Source of the DNA: Sphingobacterium paucimobilis HER1398
Lineage (GTDB): Bacteria > Bacteroidota > Bacteroidia > Sphingobacteriales > Sphingobacteriaceae
NCBI RefSeq assembly: GCF_000416985.1
Contig: NZ_ATDL01000004.1
Span: 62,001-126,000, forward strand
Direction of reading: 5' to 3'
DNA length: 64,000 nt
Shown here one piece after another: positions 35,548 through 44,800 of the stretch. The number at the start of each line of letters is the position of its first letter. The stretch's first letter is position 1. The position numbers and the translations under genes were made by a program. The notes beneath the pieces were generated by a model. It made no database searches and was not told where the DNA came from. It saw only the letters and a list, made by a program, of their open reading frames with translations.

Positions 35548-36086
35548 CGTTGTTCCTCCTTTCGTGAAAGATGAGCGGCACCGATGAGTACCATGAGCAG
35601 AAAAACCGAAATGACTTCAAAAGGGAGTACGTACTGTGTCATGAACCGCAGGCCCAACTGTTGTACATTGTTGTCATTCGGTTGTATGATATTTCCTTGT
35701 TTGATGTTTTGTACGATCCATTCCGGCGTCTGTTGCTGCCACTCGATAATTCCCCACAGCATTACGGCAAGAAAGCCTAGGACCAATAATAGCGATTGCC
35801 AATTGGGTAGGTTTATCCAACGACCGGACAGCTGTTGAAGGGATTTCAATAATTCCTTGTTGGAAAGCATGAATGCAAATAGCATCAAGATCAGTACGCC
35901 ACCTACGTAAACCATAATCTGTGTGATGGCTACAAAATCTGCCAAGGCAAATATAAACAGCCCCGCCATAGAGAATAAGGTGACAAAAAATAGGAATAAA
36001 GCACGCGCTGTATTTTTTAAGCTGACGACCAATAATGCCGAACCTATAGCGAGTGCCGCAAAAGCATAGAATATAAATTCTTCCAT
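35544..36086 (-). CDS. nuoJ: NADH-quinone oxidoreductase subunit J
   Basis: The 180-residue protein has five hydrophobic helices; ALFLFFVTLFSMAGLFIFALADFVAITQIMVYVGGVLILMLFAFML is the conserved central region of NuoJ with YVGGVLILMLF. It is a membrane-arm subunit near the quinone site. It starts 5 bp after nuoI and its stop overlaps the nuoK start. Confidence 0.94.
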   Translation of the reverse strand: MEEFIFYAFAALAIGSALLVVSLKNTARALFLFFVTLFSMAGLFIFALADFVAITQIMVYVGGVLILMLFAFMLSNKELLKSLQQLSGRWINLPNWQSLLLVLGFLAVMLWGIIEWQQQTPEWIVQNIKQGNIIQPNDNNVQQLGLRFMTQYVLPFEVISVFLLMVLIGAAHLSRKEEQR

Positions 36087-36091
36087 ATCGC

Positions 36092-36655
36092 TTACTTTTT
36101 CTTGGCTGCCTCCTTTTCAGCTTGATGTTTGGTCCATTCGGCCTTGCGTTGTGCGATTTCAGTGTCCGACATCTCTCCAAAACCGTAGATTAAATCGGTC
36201 AATTGTGTTGTGCTCCGATCGTATTGGTTGGTCATTGTGATGCATTCGGTAGGGCATACTACTGTGCATAGTCCACAGTACATACACTTCGCCATATCAA
36301 TATCAAACTGCGCGGCGTACAGTCTTTTGACCGATCCGTCCGAAGTTTTGCCTATGGCTTCTGGTGATTTTATAGCCTCAATAGTGATACAGTCTACCGG
36401 GCAGGCTTTAGCACATAAGTCGCATACGATACAATCGTCAATCTCCACATCCAGTTGATATCTTGCGACCTCGGGAATAGGCATTTTCTCTTTCGGGAAT
36501 TGTACTGTCGTGACGCCCTCCTGTTGATCGAAGTAGTCTTTACTGCGGATATCAACAGATTGGCGGGATCGACGTGCCCCAAAGAGGTGCCGGAACGTCA
36601 AAAATAATCCTTTGACGGCCGAAGAAAAACCCTGTATCGTTGTTTTTAAGATCAA
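36092..36655 (-). CDS. nuoI: NADH-quinone oxidoreductase subunit I (2 x 4Fe-4S)
   Basis: The 187-residue protein is a two-cluster ferredoxin-like subunit. The motifs CIVCDLCAKACPVDCI (about 76-91) and CMYCGLCTVVCPTECI (about 125-140) hold the eight cysteines for clusters N6a and N6b. A charged C-terminal tail with QAEKEAAKKK follows. It carries electrons from the peripheral arm to quinone. Unusually a 189-bp repeat-rich gap separates it from nuoH, whereas the other nuo genes touch or overlap. Confidence 0.95.
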   Translation of the reverse strand: MILKTTIQGFSSAVKGLFLTFRHLFGARRSRQSVDIRSKDYFDQQEGVTTVQFPKEKMPIPEVARYQLDVEIDDCIVCDLCAKACPVDCITIEAIKSPEAIGKTSDGSVKRLYAAQFDIDMAKCMYCGLCTVVCPTECITMTNQYDRSTTQLTDLIYGFGEMSDTEIAQRKAEWTKHQAEKEAAKKK

Positions 36656-36665
36656 TTTTTATTTT

Positions 36666-36697
36666 AAGTTATGAAGTTATGAAGTTATGAAGTTATA
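36666..36697. repeat. Tandem 8-bp repeat AAGTTATG x3 plus AAGTTATA
   Basis: Three exact copies of AAGTTATG (36666, 36674, 36682) and a fourth with one change (36690-36697) stand head to tail just upstream of nuoI on its coding strand, where they read CATAACTT. The last copy runs into GTTATA...TATAAC, an inverted repeat around a GC-rich centre. Confidence 0.85.
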
Positions 36698-36754
36698 GGC
36701 CTATGGCCGCTATAACCATTATAACGATGTAACCCCTTATAACCTTTTCGTTAA

Positions 36755-36839
36755 ATAACTTGTTCACTCCTTATTTTCCACTATCCAGTTGTTGAGCTGC
36801 CTTGTTAACTCGTTCACTTGATAACTTGTTCACTCCTTA
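36755..36839. repeat. Direct repeats ATAACTTGTTCACTCCTTA between nuoI and nuoH
   Basis: An exact 19-bp sequence occurs at 36755-36773 and again at 36821-36839, with a degenerate third copy TAACTCGTTCACTTG (36806-36820) joined to the second. On the nuo coding strand the unit reads TAAGGAGTGAACAAGTTAT. No reading frame is seen in the 189-bp gap. The words GTTAT and GTTCACT recur throughout, so the gap looks built from one family of short repeats. Confidence 0.8.
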
Positions 36840-36844
36840 CACCC

Positions 36845-37918
36845 TTACACCATCACCAAAATACGCCACAGTCCTGATATGGCCATGCACAAAAATCCCA
36901 ATGGGATCATTACTTTCCAGCACAGGCTCATCAGTTGGTCTGCTCTAAAACGGGGCAGTGTCCATCGGATCCATATCTGCACGCCTACCACAATAAGCGA
37001 TTTGAGGAGTGTCCAAAAGATGCCCCATCCGATTCCTGTTGTCCAGTCTGCGAGCCGTATAACACCTATATTAGGTAGGGGAGTATTCCATCCTCCTAAA
37101 AATATAACAACACCGAGCATCGCTACCAAAAACATCATCGCATATTCGGCGAGGAATATAAAAGCGAAACGAATCCCTCCATATTCTGTATGAAAACCTC
37201 CGATCAGTTCGGACTCAGCCTCCGGTATATCGAAGGGGGCTCGGTTACATTCTGCCAGCGACGCGATAAAAAAGATGAGGTATACGACGATAAGGTGTGG
37301 AGCCTGAAATACATGCCAGGCAAATATGCCCCCGATATGGCTAACATCCCAGATGCCTAAAAAGAAAATGGGATCGGCAGACAATATGCCCTGTTGATAT
37401 CCAATCTCGTTCAGGTTTAATGTCTGAGTGATCATCACGGCAGCGATCAGAGACAGGCCCACAGGGATTTCGTAAGATACCATCTGCGCAATTGCACGTA
37501 TAGCTCCAAGAAGCGAATACTTGTTGTTCGATCCCCAGCCCGCCATCAGGATACCTATTGCATCGATAGACACGACCGCCATAATGAAGAACAAGCCGGT
37601 GTGTGTATTGGCCGGAAGCCAGTCTGGTGCCCAGGGGATGACCGAGTACCCGATATACACCGCACCGAATATAATGATTGGTGCTACAGCAAATAGGATT
37701 CTATCTGCTGCTTTGGGCGTAATAAATTCTTTTTGCAAAAGTTTAAGAATGTCAGCGATGGTCTGTAAAAGGCCGTACTTGCCTGTTTCCATTGGACCGA
37801 GCCTGTCCTGTACAAAACCAGCAATCTTGCGTTCTGCATATACCGCAAACAGCGTGAATAGCGCAATAAAGCCAAAGATAGCTACAGGTATAATGATATG
37901 GACAATTAGTTGGCTCAC
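36845..37918 (-). CDS. nuoH: NADH-quinone oxidoreductase subunit H
   Basis: The protein is the NuoH membrane subunit that forms the quinone chamber. Seen are FAVYAERKIAGFVQDRLGPMETGKYGLLQTIADILKLLQKE, SNNKYSLLGAIRAIAQMVSYEIPVGLSLI, NRAPFDIPEAESELIGGFHTEYGG and WIRWTLPRFRADQLMSLCWKVMIP, all conserved. I place the start at GTG 37918 (357 residues), preceded by AAAGAG at ribosome-site distance; the only ATG, at 37972, would add MLRFAYVCIQLRIILKSF, which is not expected in this family. It is the first gene of the local nuo run; nuoA-G are not upstream. Confidence 0.92.
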   Translation of the reverse strand: MSQLIVHIIIPVAIFGFIALFTLFAVYAERKIAGFVQDRLGPMETGKYGLLQTIADILKLLQKEFITPKAADRILFAVAPIIIFGAVYIGYSVIPWAPDWLPANTHTGLFFIMAVVSIDAIGILMAGWGSNNKYSLLGAIRAIAQMVSYEIPVGLSLIAAVMITQTLNLNEIGYQQGILSADPIFFLGIWDVSHIGGIFAWHVFQAPHLIVVYLIFFIASLAECNRAPFDIPEAESELIGGFHTEYGGIRFAFIFLAEYAMMFLVAMLGVVIFLGGWNTPLPNIGVIRLADWTTGIGWGIFWTLLKSLIVVGVQIWIRWTLPRFRADQLMSLCWKVMIPLGFLCMAISGLWRILVMV

Positions 37919-38109
37919 AAAGCTCTTTAGAATAATTCTTAATTGGATGCAAACATACGCAAAACGTAGCAAAAGAACGATAGAAAAACCATCACAGGCA
38001 TGTCATACGTCAAATTAATATGCCTGAATATGATTCTTTTTATTGTTCCGATTTCAAAAATAAACTATTTCTGTGAAATAATATACTGAATTGGTAGAGT
38101 ATTATTTTA

Positions 38110-40167
38110 TTAGCTTACGGTTGCCGCAGGTTTGTGTGTCTTGTGGGCTAGTTTTTCTGACCTGCCAAGTTCGTGTAATTCATGGATGAGTGCTTCAATA
38201 TTATCCAGACGCTCCAGTAATGCTGTATCATTTTCTTGCTCGATTGATTTGGTGATACTGACCGAAATACCGACCAAAAGCGCATTGATGCGGTAAGCTA
38301 GCGTCTGAAAAGAGAGTATGTCACTCCAGTCCTGCTTCTTGTAGCGCGGTTCCTTTTGGAACTGATCCAGATTATCATAGAGTTGTGCCAATGAAGTCTG
38401 TGCGTGCTTTCGTACAAGTCTCAGTTCTTGATTATCTACATTCTGTTCGCATAGTCGTGCCCGTAGTTTATGGTAGTAATTCTGGTAATTGCCAATAAGT
38501 ATCTCCGTTAGGTTTTTCATTGTTTTGTGATGGTTTACTGGCAGGGCAAAACAGCCTATCAGCGCTATGATCGACCCCAGTAGAGTAAAAGCTAAGCGGC
38601 TGCCCAGTAAATCCCATATATTTCCTTCGTAGAGGTGTAGGGCTAATATTGCTGCAATGGTAATGAATATCACACAGATCAGATAGTCAGGTTTGTTAAA
38701 GAGAAAGAAGCCATACAGACTTATCATGGCAATCAGGAGCAGTGTGGTGGTGTCGTGTGTGGCCAAGGTAATCAATAGACTGGCCGCAATGCCAACCAGG
38801 GATCCGACAATACGTTGGTAATTTCTCCTTTGTGTCGTGGCGTAGCTCGGACGTGCCACCAAGATAACGGTCAGTATAATCCAAGAGGCGTACCGATATT
38901 CGGGCAGCGTGTAGCCAACGAGTCCCGATAGCATCAGTAATGTAGCCATACGTATCGAGTAGATAAATATGGGGGACCTTGTCTTGATATGTTTTGCGAT
39001 AACCTGACGTTTATTTGTCGTGGGAACAAAGTTTTTGTACGAGGCCGTACTGACCCACGTGGGGTCCGGTGCGATGTTCGCTTGTTGGATCTGTTGGACG
39101 ATGGTTACGATATGTTTGATATGAATCAGAATCGGATTAATCAATGCTTTGTTTTCGTTGTCAGAACTGTTCAGTATCTGTTCTAGTTTTTTTATGTCGG
39201 CGCTGATCTGCTGTTTTGTCTTTATTTCGGCATTTTTATCCGTCATCTCGACAAGGTCGAAGTGACCAGAACCTTTAGGATCTTTATTCAGCTCCATAGA
39301 ACTTGTATTTTCCAGGTCCTTGATTTCGTTAGAAAGAAGTAGAAGGATATGGCGTATAATAGGGAGTACTTCGGAGTGTTTTAATTTTTCGCGAATTGTT
39401 TCATAATCAGTGTCTATTCCCATCAAGAGTTCGTAGAGGTCTATTAGTCGATAGATTTTACGCAGCCAAATGAGGTCAGACTCATGCTCTGATGTAATTA
39501 GTGTTTTTTCGCGAAGCAGCAGCGATCGGATGTTCTCGAGTTGTTCACTGATTTTGATATGCAGTAGACTCAATTCGCGGTATGCCTGTTCTAGAGGGAG
39601 TCTTTCATCATAGCATTTTATCTTCGTTTCTAAGAGTATTGCCATCTGTTCGAAACCGTCTTTCATTGCATACTTTAAAGAACGATAAGGTGACAGGTAG
39701 GCTTGTAGTAGGCTGATTACAAAAAAACACCCTGTTCCTACGCTAAAGGATAGTGCAAAAACAATGGGATCCTGCGGTTTGAGTCCGATGGTAAAGCTAA
39801 TAACAATCATGGTCAGGTTGCCGATGACACCCCATCTAGGACCCAAAGCGATCAATAATGTGCAAAGGAAGCCCCATATTCCTAGAATTGACAATATGCC
39901 CCAAGAGAGATGGTGCAGAGCCAGGGCTGTAGAAAAGGCCGTGATCGTAAATAAGGTGCTGCACCAGATCGCTGTCATTGTTTTGTCCTGTCTATTTCCC
40001 GGCAGATCGGTAAGGGAGGAGAGTATCACGCCTACAGCAAAAGCTATGGCGACATCTAGACTTACGGTATAGAAGAGTAGGATAGCAGGAAGCAGGATAA
40101 CAAGGATGTTTCGTAGTGCATCCTTGCTAAACTCTTTGCCGAAAAATTGATTGACAATACGAATCAT
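38110..40167 (-). CDS. FUSC-family inner-membrane protein (YccS-like)
   Basis: The 685-residue protein has two blocks of about five to six hydrophobic helices (roughly 20-155 and 395-525), each followed by a long helical cytoplasmic region, the plan of the fusaric-acid-resistance/YccS family. The second block contains YRYASWIILTVILVARPSYATTQRRNYQRIVGSLVGIAASL, the FUSC signature with P-S and RxxxRIxGTLxG-type pattern. Family members are thought to export aromatic or hydroxycinnamic acids, often with an MFP partner; none is seen beside it. A -7 box TACTTTTG (40210-40203) stands 36 bp upstream. Confidence 0.87.
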   Translation of the reverse strand: MIRIVNQFFGKEFSKDALRNILVILLPAILLFYTVSLDVAIAFAVGVILSSLTDLPGNRQDKTMTAIWCSTLFTITAFSTALALHHLSWGILSILGIWGFLCTLLIALGPRWGVIGNLTMIVISFTIGLKPQDPIVFALSFSVGTGCFFVISLLQAYLSPYRSLKYAMKDGFEQMAILLETKIKCYDERLPLEQAYRELSLLHIKISEQLENIRSLLLREKTLITSEHESDLIWLRKIYRLIDLYELLMGIDTDYETIREKLKHSEVLPIIRHILLLLSNEIKDLENTSSMELNKDPKGSGHFDLVEMTDKNAEIKTKQQISADIKKLEQILNSSDNENKALINPILIHIKHIVTIVQQIQQANIAPDPTWVSTASYKNFVPTTNKRQVIAKHIKTRSPIFIYSIRMATLLMLSGLVGYTLPEYRYASWIILTVILVARPSYATTQRRNYQRIVGSLVGIAASLLITLATHDTTTLLLIAMISLYGFFLFNKPDYLICVIFITIAAILALHLYEGNIWDLLGSRLAFTLLGSIIALIGCFALPVNHHKTMKNLTEILIGNYQNYYHKLRARLCEQNVDNQELRLVRKHAQTSLAQLYDNLDQFQKEPRYKKQDWSDILSFQTLAYRINALLVGISVSITKSIEQENDTALLERLDNIEALIHELHELGRSEKLAHKTHKPAATVS

Positions 40168-40202
40168 AAAGCCTATTTACAATTGATCTTTTAAATCGAT
40201 TG

Positions 40203-40210
40203 CAAAAGTA
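40203..40210 (-). promoter_or_regulatory. Candidate -7 box for the FUSC gene
   Basis: The minus strand reads TACTTTTG, an exact TAnnTTTG match, 36 bp before the start codon. No clear -33 TTG is present at 20 bp. Confidence 0.4.
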
Positions 40211-40300
40211 CGAAAAAATCACTTATGTGAAATATATTTTTACGATAGGTTTTTTGTTCAAAATATTATTTTGTATTCTTGGTATCTTGTGGAATATGTG

Positions 40301-40338
40301 TTATTAAAAAAGACCCTTCCGATTGTTCGGAAAGGTCT
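40301..40338 (-). terminator. Terminator of gltB-gltD
   Basis: A stem AGACC-C-TTCCGA / TCGGAA-A-GGTCT (40311-40322 with 40327-40338) with one mismatch and a TTGT loop is followed on the minus strand by six T residues (40311-40306). It lies 42 bp after the gltD stop. Confidence 0.8.
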
Positions 40339-40379
40339 AATAGAAGAAACAGAAAAAATATAGATTGATGAATTAGTAA

Positions 40380-41852
40380 CTAATAGGTTGCATACTGTGG
40401 TACCGCTTCTTTGCTCTCGAGTTCGGTCCTGCCCATTAAATATTCGTCCACTTTTCGAGCGCACTCCCGGCCTTCGGATATTGCCCATACGACGAGAGAC
40501 TGTCCTCGGCGCATGTCGCCTGCTGTGAAATACTTGTCGACATTGGTTCTATAGTCTTTTTCCGAGGCTTTGACATTGCCTCTGTCATCGCTGGCGATGT
40601 GGAGTTGCTGTAGAAGACCCTCCTGCTGTGGATGTAGGAAGCCCATAGCCAGTGTTACCAGTTCACAGGGGATTTCTCGTTCCGAACCCTCTACCTCCTT
40701 AAATCTGGTAGGTCTCCCAAACGCATCACTTTCCCACTCCAGATCTACGATGCGGGCTGCACGGAGGTTGCCTGCCTCATCTCCTACGAAGGCTTTGGTG
40801 CTAATGCTCCAATGACGTTGGCATCCTTCCTCGTGCGATGTTGTCGTTTTGAGGAGCATGGGGTAGGTGGGCCAGGGCATAGCCGAGGTACGGCTTTGCG
40901 GCGGCTGTGGCATCAGTTCAAATTGCGTGACCGATTTGGCACCGTGACGATTGGATGTGCCAACGCAATCAGAGCCGGTGTCGCCACCGCCAATAACCAG
41001 TACATTTTTACCCTTTGCATGTATAGGCTCTGTCGTGAGGGGAGAATTCCCTACGCGTTTATTTTGTTGCTTTAAGAATTCCATAGCGTAGTGGACTCCT
41101 TTTAGTTCCCGCCCCGGAATGTTTAGATCACGGGGTATGGTAGAACCTCCAGCCAGCACGACGGCATCGTATTGGTCGAGTTCCGATATCGGGGTGTTTT
41201 TGCCTATTTCTGAATTTGTACGAAACTCGATGCCAGATTCCTCCATGATGGTGACTCGTCGATCGATTACTGTTTTGTCGAGTTTGAAATCGGGTATACC
41301 ATAACGTAGTAATCCTCCGACTTTGTCATCTCTTTCGTATACCACGACATCATGGCCAGCTTTGTTTAGCTGTGCTGCAGCTGCTAGTCCTGCAGGACCC
41401 GAGCCTACTACAGCGATTTTCTTTCCTGTTTTGAGGTAGGATCTATTAGGCTTTACGTAACCTTTTTTATAAGCTATCTCAATGATGTGTTTTTCTATTT
41501 CCTCAATAGCAACCGGGCTTTTGTTGATCCCTAGTACGCAGGCTGATTCACAGGGAGCAGGGCAGATACGGCCTGTAAATTCGGGGAAGTTATTGGTGGA
41601 TGTCAGTATGTTGTACGCATCTTCCCATTTACCGTCATATACGGCATCGTTAAATTCAGGGATTACATTCCCTAAAGGACAGCCTGAGTGACAAAAAGGA
41701 ATGCCGCAATTCATACAGCGTGCTGCTTGCTGGTTGAGTTGTTCGTCCTTATAGCTGTGAACAAACTCCTGATAATTTTTCGTTCTGCTTGCTATTGGCT
41801 CCTTTTGAGGTGCAGATCTGTCAAATTCTAAAAATCCTGTCGCTTTTCCCAT
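40380..41852 (-). CDS. gltD: Glutamate synthase small subunit
   Basis: The 490-residue protein begins [15 protein letters not shown] and carries the cysteine-rich N-terminus [22 protein letters not shown] and [14 protein letters not shown] for two 4Fe-4S clusters, then the FAD site [30 protein letters not shown]-type region [13 protein letters not shown], and the NADPH site [17 protein letters not shown]. It oxidises NADPH and passes electrons to GltB for glutamate formation from glutamine and 2-oxoglutarate. It starts 15 bp after the gltB stop and is followed by a terminator. Confidence 0.95.
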   Translation of the reverse strand: MGKATGFLEFDRSAPQKEPIASRTKNYQEFVHSYKDEQLNQQAARCMNCGIPFCHSGCPLGNVIPEFNDAVYDGKWEDAYNILTSTNNFPEFTGRICPAPCESACVLGINKSPVAIEEIEKHIIEIAYKKGYVKPNRSYLKTGKKIAVVGSGPAGLAAAAQLNKAGHDVVVYERDDKVGGLLRYGIPDFKLDKTVIDRRVTIMEESGIEFRTNSEIGKNTPISELDQYDAVVLAGGSTIPRDLNIPGRELKGVHYAMEFLKQQNKRVGNSPLTTEPIHAKGKNVLVIGGGDTGSDCVGTSNRHGAKSVTQFELMPQPPQSRTSAMPWPTYPMLLKTTTSHEEGCQRHWSISTKAFVGDEAGNLRAARIVDLEWESDAFGRPTRFKEVEGSEREIPCELVTLAMGFLHPQQEGLLQQLHIASDDRGNVKASEKDYRTNVDKYFTAGDMRRGQSLVVWAISEGRECARKVDEYLMGRTELESKEAVPQYATY

Positions 41853-41867
41853 GTTTCACTACTTAAT

Positions 41868-44800
41868 TTAAGCTACAACCAATTGTTTGCGGATTACATT
41901 TTTATATTCCCTTGGGAATACTTTGATGAACCTGTTTTTTTCTGTTATCCAATGTTGAAGAATGTAGGAAGCTCTATCGCTATTGGTTAAGTGTATATGT
42001 CTTTTTAAGAGCGCTATGATAGCGGATTCGTCTTCCGTTTCGAGCGGATCCAGGTCTACCATTTCTTGGTTGCAATTGTCCCGAAACGTTCCGTTGATAT
42101 CATATACCCAGGCTATTCCACCGCTCATTCCCGCTGCAAAGTTTCGTCCCGTTGCTCCCAGTATCAGGGCGCGGCCTCCCGTCATATATTCGCAACCATG
42201 GTCGCCAATGCCTTCTACTACGGCGGTGGCTCCCGAGTTGCGGACGGCAAATCGCTCTCCGGCCATCCCGTTGATGAACAAGTGGCCGGAGGTAGCACCA
42301 TACAATGCGACATTGCCTATAATAATGTTTTCGTGAGGTATTAAAGTACTTTCTTTTGCTGGATAGATAGCGAGTTGCGCCCCAGATAGGCCTTTGCCCA
42401 CGTAGTCATTGGCTTCTCCCTCGAGCTCCAGTGATATTCCTTTTGTGTTAAAGGCACCAAAGGACTGGCCTGCCGAACCCTCAAATTTGTAGTTGATGGT
42501 ATTGTCTGGAAGTCCCTCTGAGCCGTATATTTTGGATATTTCGTTGGATAGGAGTGTGCCTATCGTGCGATCTGTATTCTTGATATGAAAGGTGCCGAAT
42601 ACAGGTGTCTTGGCTTCCAATGCAGGCTTGGCTTGTTTTAATAACCCCCAGTCCAGGATCATGGCCATGCCGTGATCTTGTTCTTCGGTATTGTATAGCG
42701 TTTCGCTTGTTTCGTTGCGGGCGACATGCAGTAGGTCTTTGAAATCGATTTTGTTAGCTTTCCAATGGTTGACGTTCTCTCGTTTTTTCAGGAATTGTGC
42801 TCTTCCTACCATTTCGTTTATCGTACGGAAGCCCAGTTGTGCCATGATTTCGCGCATCTCCTCTGCCAGGAACTGAAAGAGGTGGACGATATCGTCAGGT
42901 GAACCCGAAAATAGCTTGCGCAATTCAGGGTCTTGTGTTGCAACGCCTACAGGGCAGGTGTTCAGGTGGCATTTGCGCATCATGATGCAGCCTCCTGCTA
43001 CCAGAGCCGCTGTGGCGACGCCCCATTCCTCGGCACCGAGGAGTGTAGCAATGACGAGATCCCGACCTGTTTTCATCTGTCCGTCCGCCTGTAGCACAAT
43101 GCGGCTCCGTAGTTTGTTGATGACCAGGGTCTGATGCGCCTCAGCTAGCCCGAGTTCCCAGGGTAGTCCTGCATGTTTGATGGAGCTGATCGGGGAGGCT
43201 CCTGTACCACCGTCGTAGCCAGCGATCAGTATGACATCGGCATGTGCTTTGGCAACACCGGCCGCTATGGTGCCTACACCTGCTTTAGAAACGAGCTTGA
43301 CGTTGATCCGCGCATTCCGATTGGCATTTTTGAGATCAAATATCAGCTGTGCTAGATCTTCAATAGAATAAATGTCATGGTGCGGTGGTGGTGATATCAG
43401 GCCTACGCCGGGTGTGGCATGACGCACTTTGGCTATCCACTCGTCGACCTTATGTCCAGGGAGCTGCCCACCTTCGCCGGGTTTGGCGCCTTGTGCCATT
43501 TTAATCTGTATCTCATCGGCTTGCGTGAGGTAGTTGGAAGTTACACCAAAACGGGCTGATGCTACTTGTTTGATCGCAGAGCGCATGGAGTCTCCATTAG
43601 GCAACTTTTCGTATCGTATTTCATCTTCACCACCTTCTCCGGTATTTGATTTTCCTCCGATCCGGTTCATGGCGATGGCAAGTGTACTATGGGCTTCGTG
43701 TGATATCGAACCAAAAGACATGGCACCTGTAGCAAATCGTTTCATGATCTCACTTGCAGGCTCGACCTCGTCCATAGGGATAGGGGTACGGTGCTTGGCA
43801 AAATCAAGTAGGCCTCTCAGTGTAAACAGGTGTTCCTCTTGGTTGTTGATCAGTGCTGAATATTTTTTGTAGGTTTCGAAATCGCCCGTACGGCAGGCTT
43901 GTTGTAGCAAGTGTACCGTTTGTGGATTCCACAAGTGGCCTTCACCTCGGCGCTTCCATTGGTACAGGCCTCCTTCGGGCAGTAGAACTTTGGATGTCCG
44001 TTGGTTCCCAAAACTACGTTCGTGTTTCGCTAGTGCTTCTTTGGCTATATCATCAAGATTCAGGCCTCCTATACGGGATACGGCTCCGCAAAAATAGGTG
44101 TCCACGACCGATTTGTCGATACCAAGGACTTCAAAAATCTGTGCGCCATGGTACGATTGTAGGGTCGATATCCCCATCTTGGAGAAAATTTTCAACAGAC
44201 CATTGCATACTGCTTTGACATAATTCTTGCGTAGCTCTTCCCAAGTCAGTTCGGTGTCAAGCAGGTTCTCCGCTTTTAGGGTACGGATGCTGGCTAATGC
44301 CAGGTACGGATTGATCGCTGTAGCGCCAAAGGCCAGTAGGCAGGCAAAATGATGTACTTCGAGTGCATCACCGGCTTCTACGACAAGTCCTACGGCACCG
44401 CGGTTTCCTGTTTTTATGAGATGGTGGTGAACTGCCGATACCGCCAATATCGAAGGTATAGCTGCATGTTGGGAGTCTATTGCCCGGTCAGAAAGGATGA
44501 TGACTTCGAAGCCGTCACGTACGGCATCGTCTGCATAACGGCATAGGCGCTCGATACCTGCTTCCAACGAACCTGATTTGCCATCGGCACGGAAATAAGC
44601 CTGTAATGTTTTGGCTTGGAACACACCTGTATCGATGGAACGTAGTTTTTCCAGTTCACTGGAGGTTAATATCGGATGCTCGAGTGTTACGCAGTGACAG
44701 AATTTTTTGTCTTCAATCAATATGTTACCTGCATTGCCGATAAATGTGGCCAAACTCATTACCAATCTTTCCCGTATTGGGTCGATCGGTGGATTGGTCA

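Noticed and set aside
35674..36180. Open frame of 168 codons on the minus strand over nuoJ
   Set aside because: Same strand as nuoJ but another frame, basic composition, no motif; nuoJ and nuoI are certain.
36656..36844. Possible CRISPR array from regular short repeats
   Set aside because: Units are 8 or 19 bp, directly tandem or irregularly spaced, and no cas genes are near.
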